From Pseudopedobacter sp. (GTDB lineage Bacteria; Bacteroidota; Bacteroidia; Sphingobacteriales; Sphingobacteriaceae): a stretch of 6,721 nt of DNA. Below, one piece after another: positions 6,635 through 6,721 of this stretch. The translations under genes and the position numbers were made by a program. The stretch covers positions 1 to 6,721 of the forward strand of contig JACMNZ010000054.1 in the NCBI GenBank assembly GCA_014378285.1, read 5' to 3'. Below the pieces are notes generated by a model, which saw only the letters and a list, made by a program, of their open reading frames with translations, did no database searches and was not told the origin of the DNA. Within the stretch, counting starts at the first letter, position 1; every line of letters starts with the position of its first letter.

Positions 6635-6706
6635 GGACAATTAATAAAATTGTTTAGCCTGTTAAATAAACAAAAAATGCTTTCTCCCTCGTTTTAAATC
6701 TATCCT

Positions 6707-6714
6707 TATCTTTG
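6707..6714 (+). promoter_or_regulatory. -7 box of a gene beyond the right edge
   Basis: TATCTTTG on the plus strand matches the Bacteroidota -7 element exactly. The best upstream candidate is TTTC at 6681-6684, at a spacing of 22 nt, a poor match. Transcription would run rightward and start near the last base, so the gene it serves lies outside the window. The final ATG (6719-6721) lies at the expected transcription start and need not be a start codon. Confidence 0.5.
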
Positions 6715-6721
6715 CCAAATG

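Overview
The window looks like chromosomal DNA of a Bacteroidota bacterium, most likely Sphingobacteriaceae (Pedobacter-like). The reasons are the low G+C content, A-rich start regions without a Shine-Dalgarno sequence, promoter boxes of the Bacteroidota type (TTTG, about 19-21 nt, TAnnTTTG), a large DUF2723/GT117 membrane protein with near-textbook Bacteroidota motifs, and L25 of the long CTC type. The genus is an inference from sequence style, not a database result.

Layout from left to right. Bases 1-57 hold the intrinsic terminator of a minus-strand gene. Bases 58-3087 (minus) encode a polytopic GT-C-like glycosyltransferase of the DUF2723/TMEM260 family. Bases 3088-3486 are AT-rich and without a convincing gene. 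Bases 3487-3667 form a compact RNA unit: a Bacteroidota promoter, a leader hairpin, tRNA-Gln(UUG), and a hairpin that looks like an intrinsic terminator. Only 29 bp later, prs (PRPP synthetase) and rplY (ribosomal protein L25/CTC) follow on the plus strand, 23 bp apart, and end at a strong intrinsic terminator (5266-5303). A ClC-family anion transporter lies convergent to them on the minus strand (5335-6609). The last 112 bp carry two divergent TATCTTTG boxes, one for the ClC gene and one for a gene beyond the right edge.

The core is a housekeeping translation/nucleotide block: tRNA-Gln, prs and rplY. Pairing of prs with ctc/rplY is known from Bacillus subtilis and recurs in many bacteria. 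The flanking genes are single transcription units for envelope functions, namely protein glycosylation and anion flux. I see no mobile element, CRISPR array, phage gene or defence system, and no evidence for a wholly new system. The points most worth a second look are the altered ion-pathway motifs of the ClC protein and the tRNA/terminator/prs arrangement, in which prs has no obvious promoter of its own.
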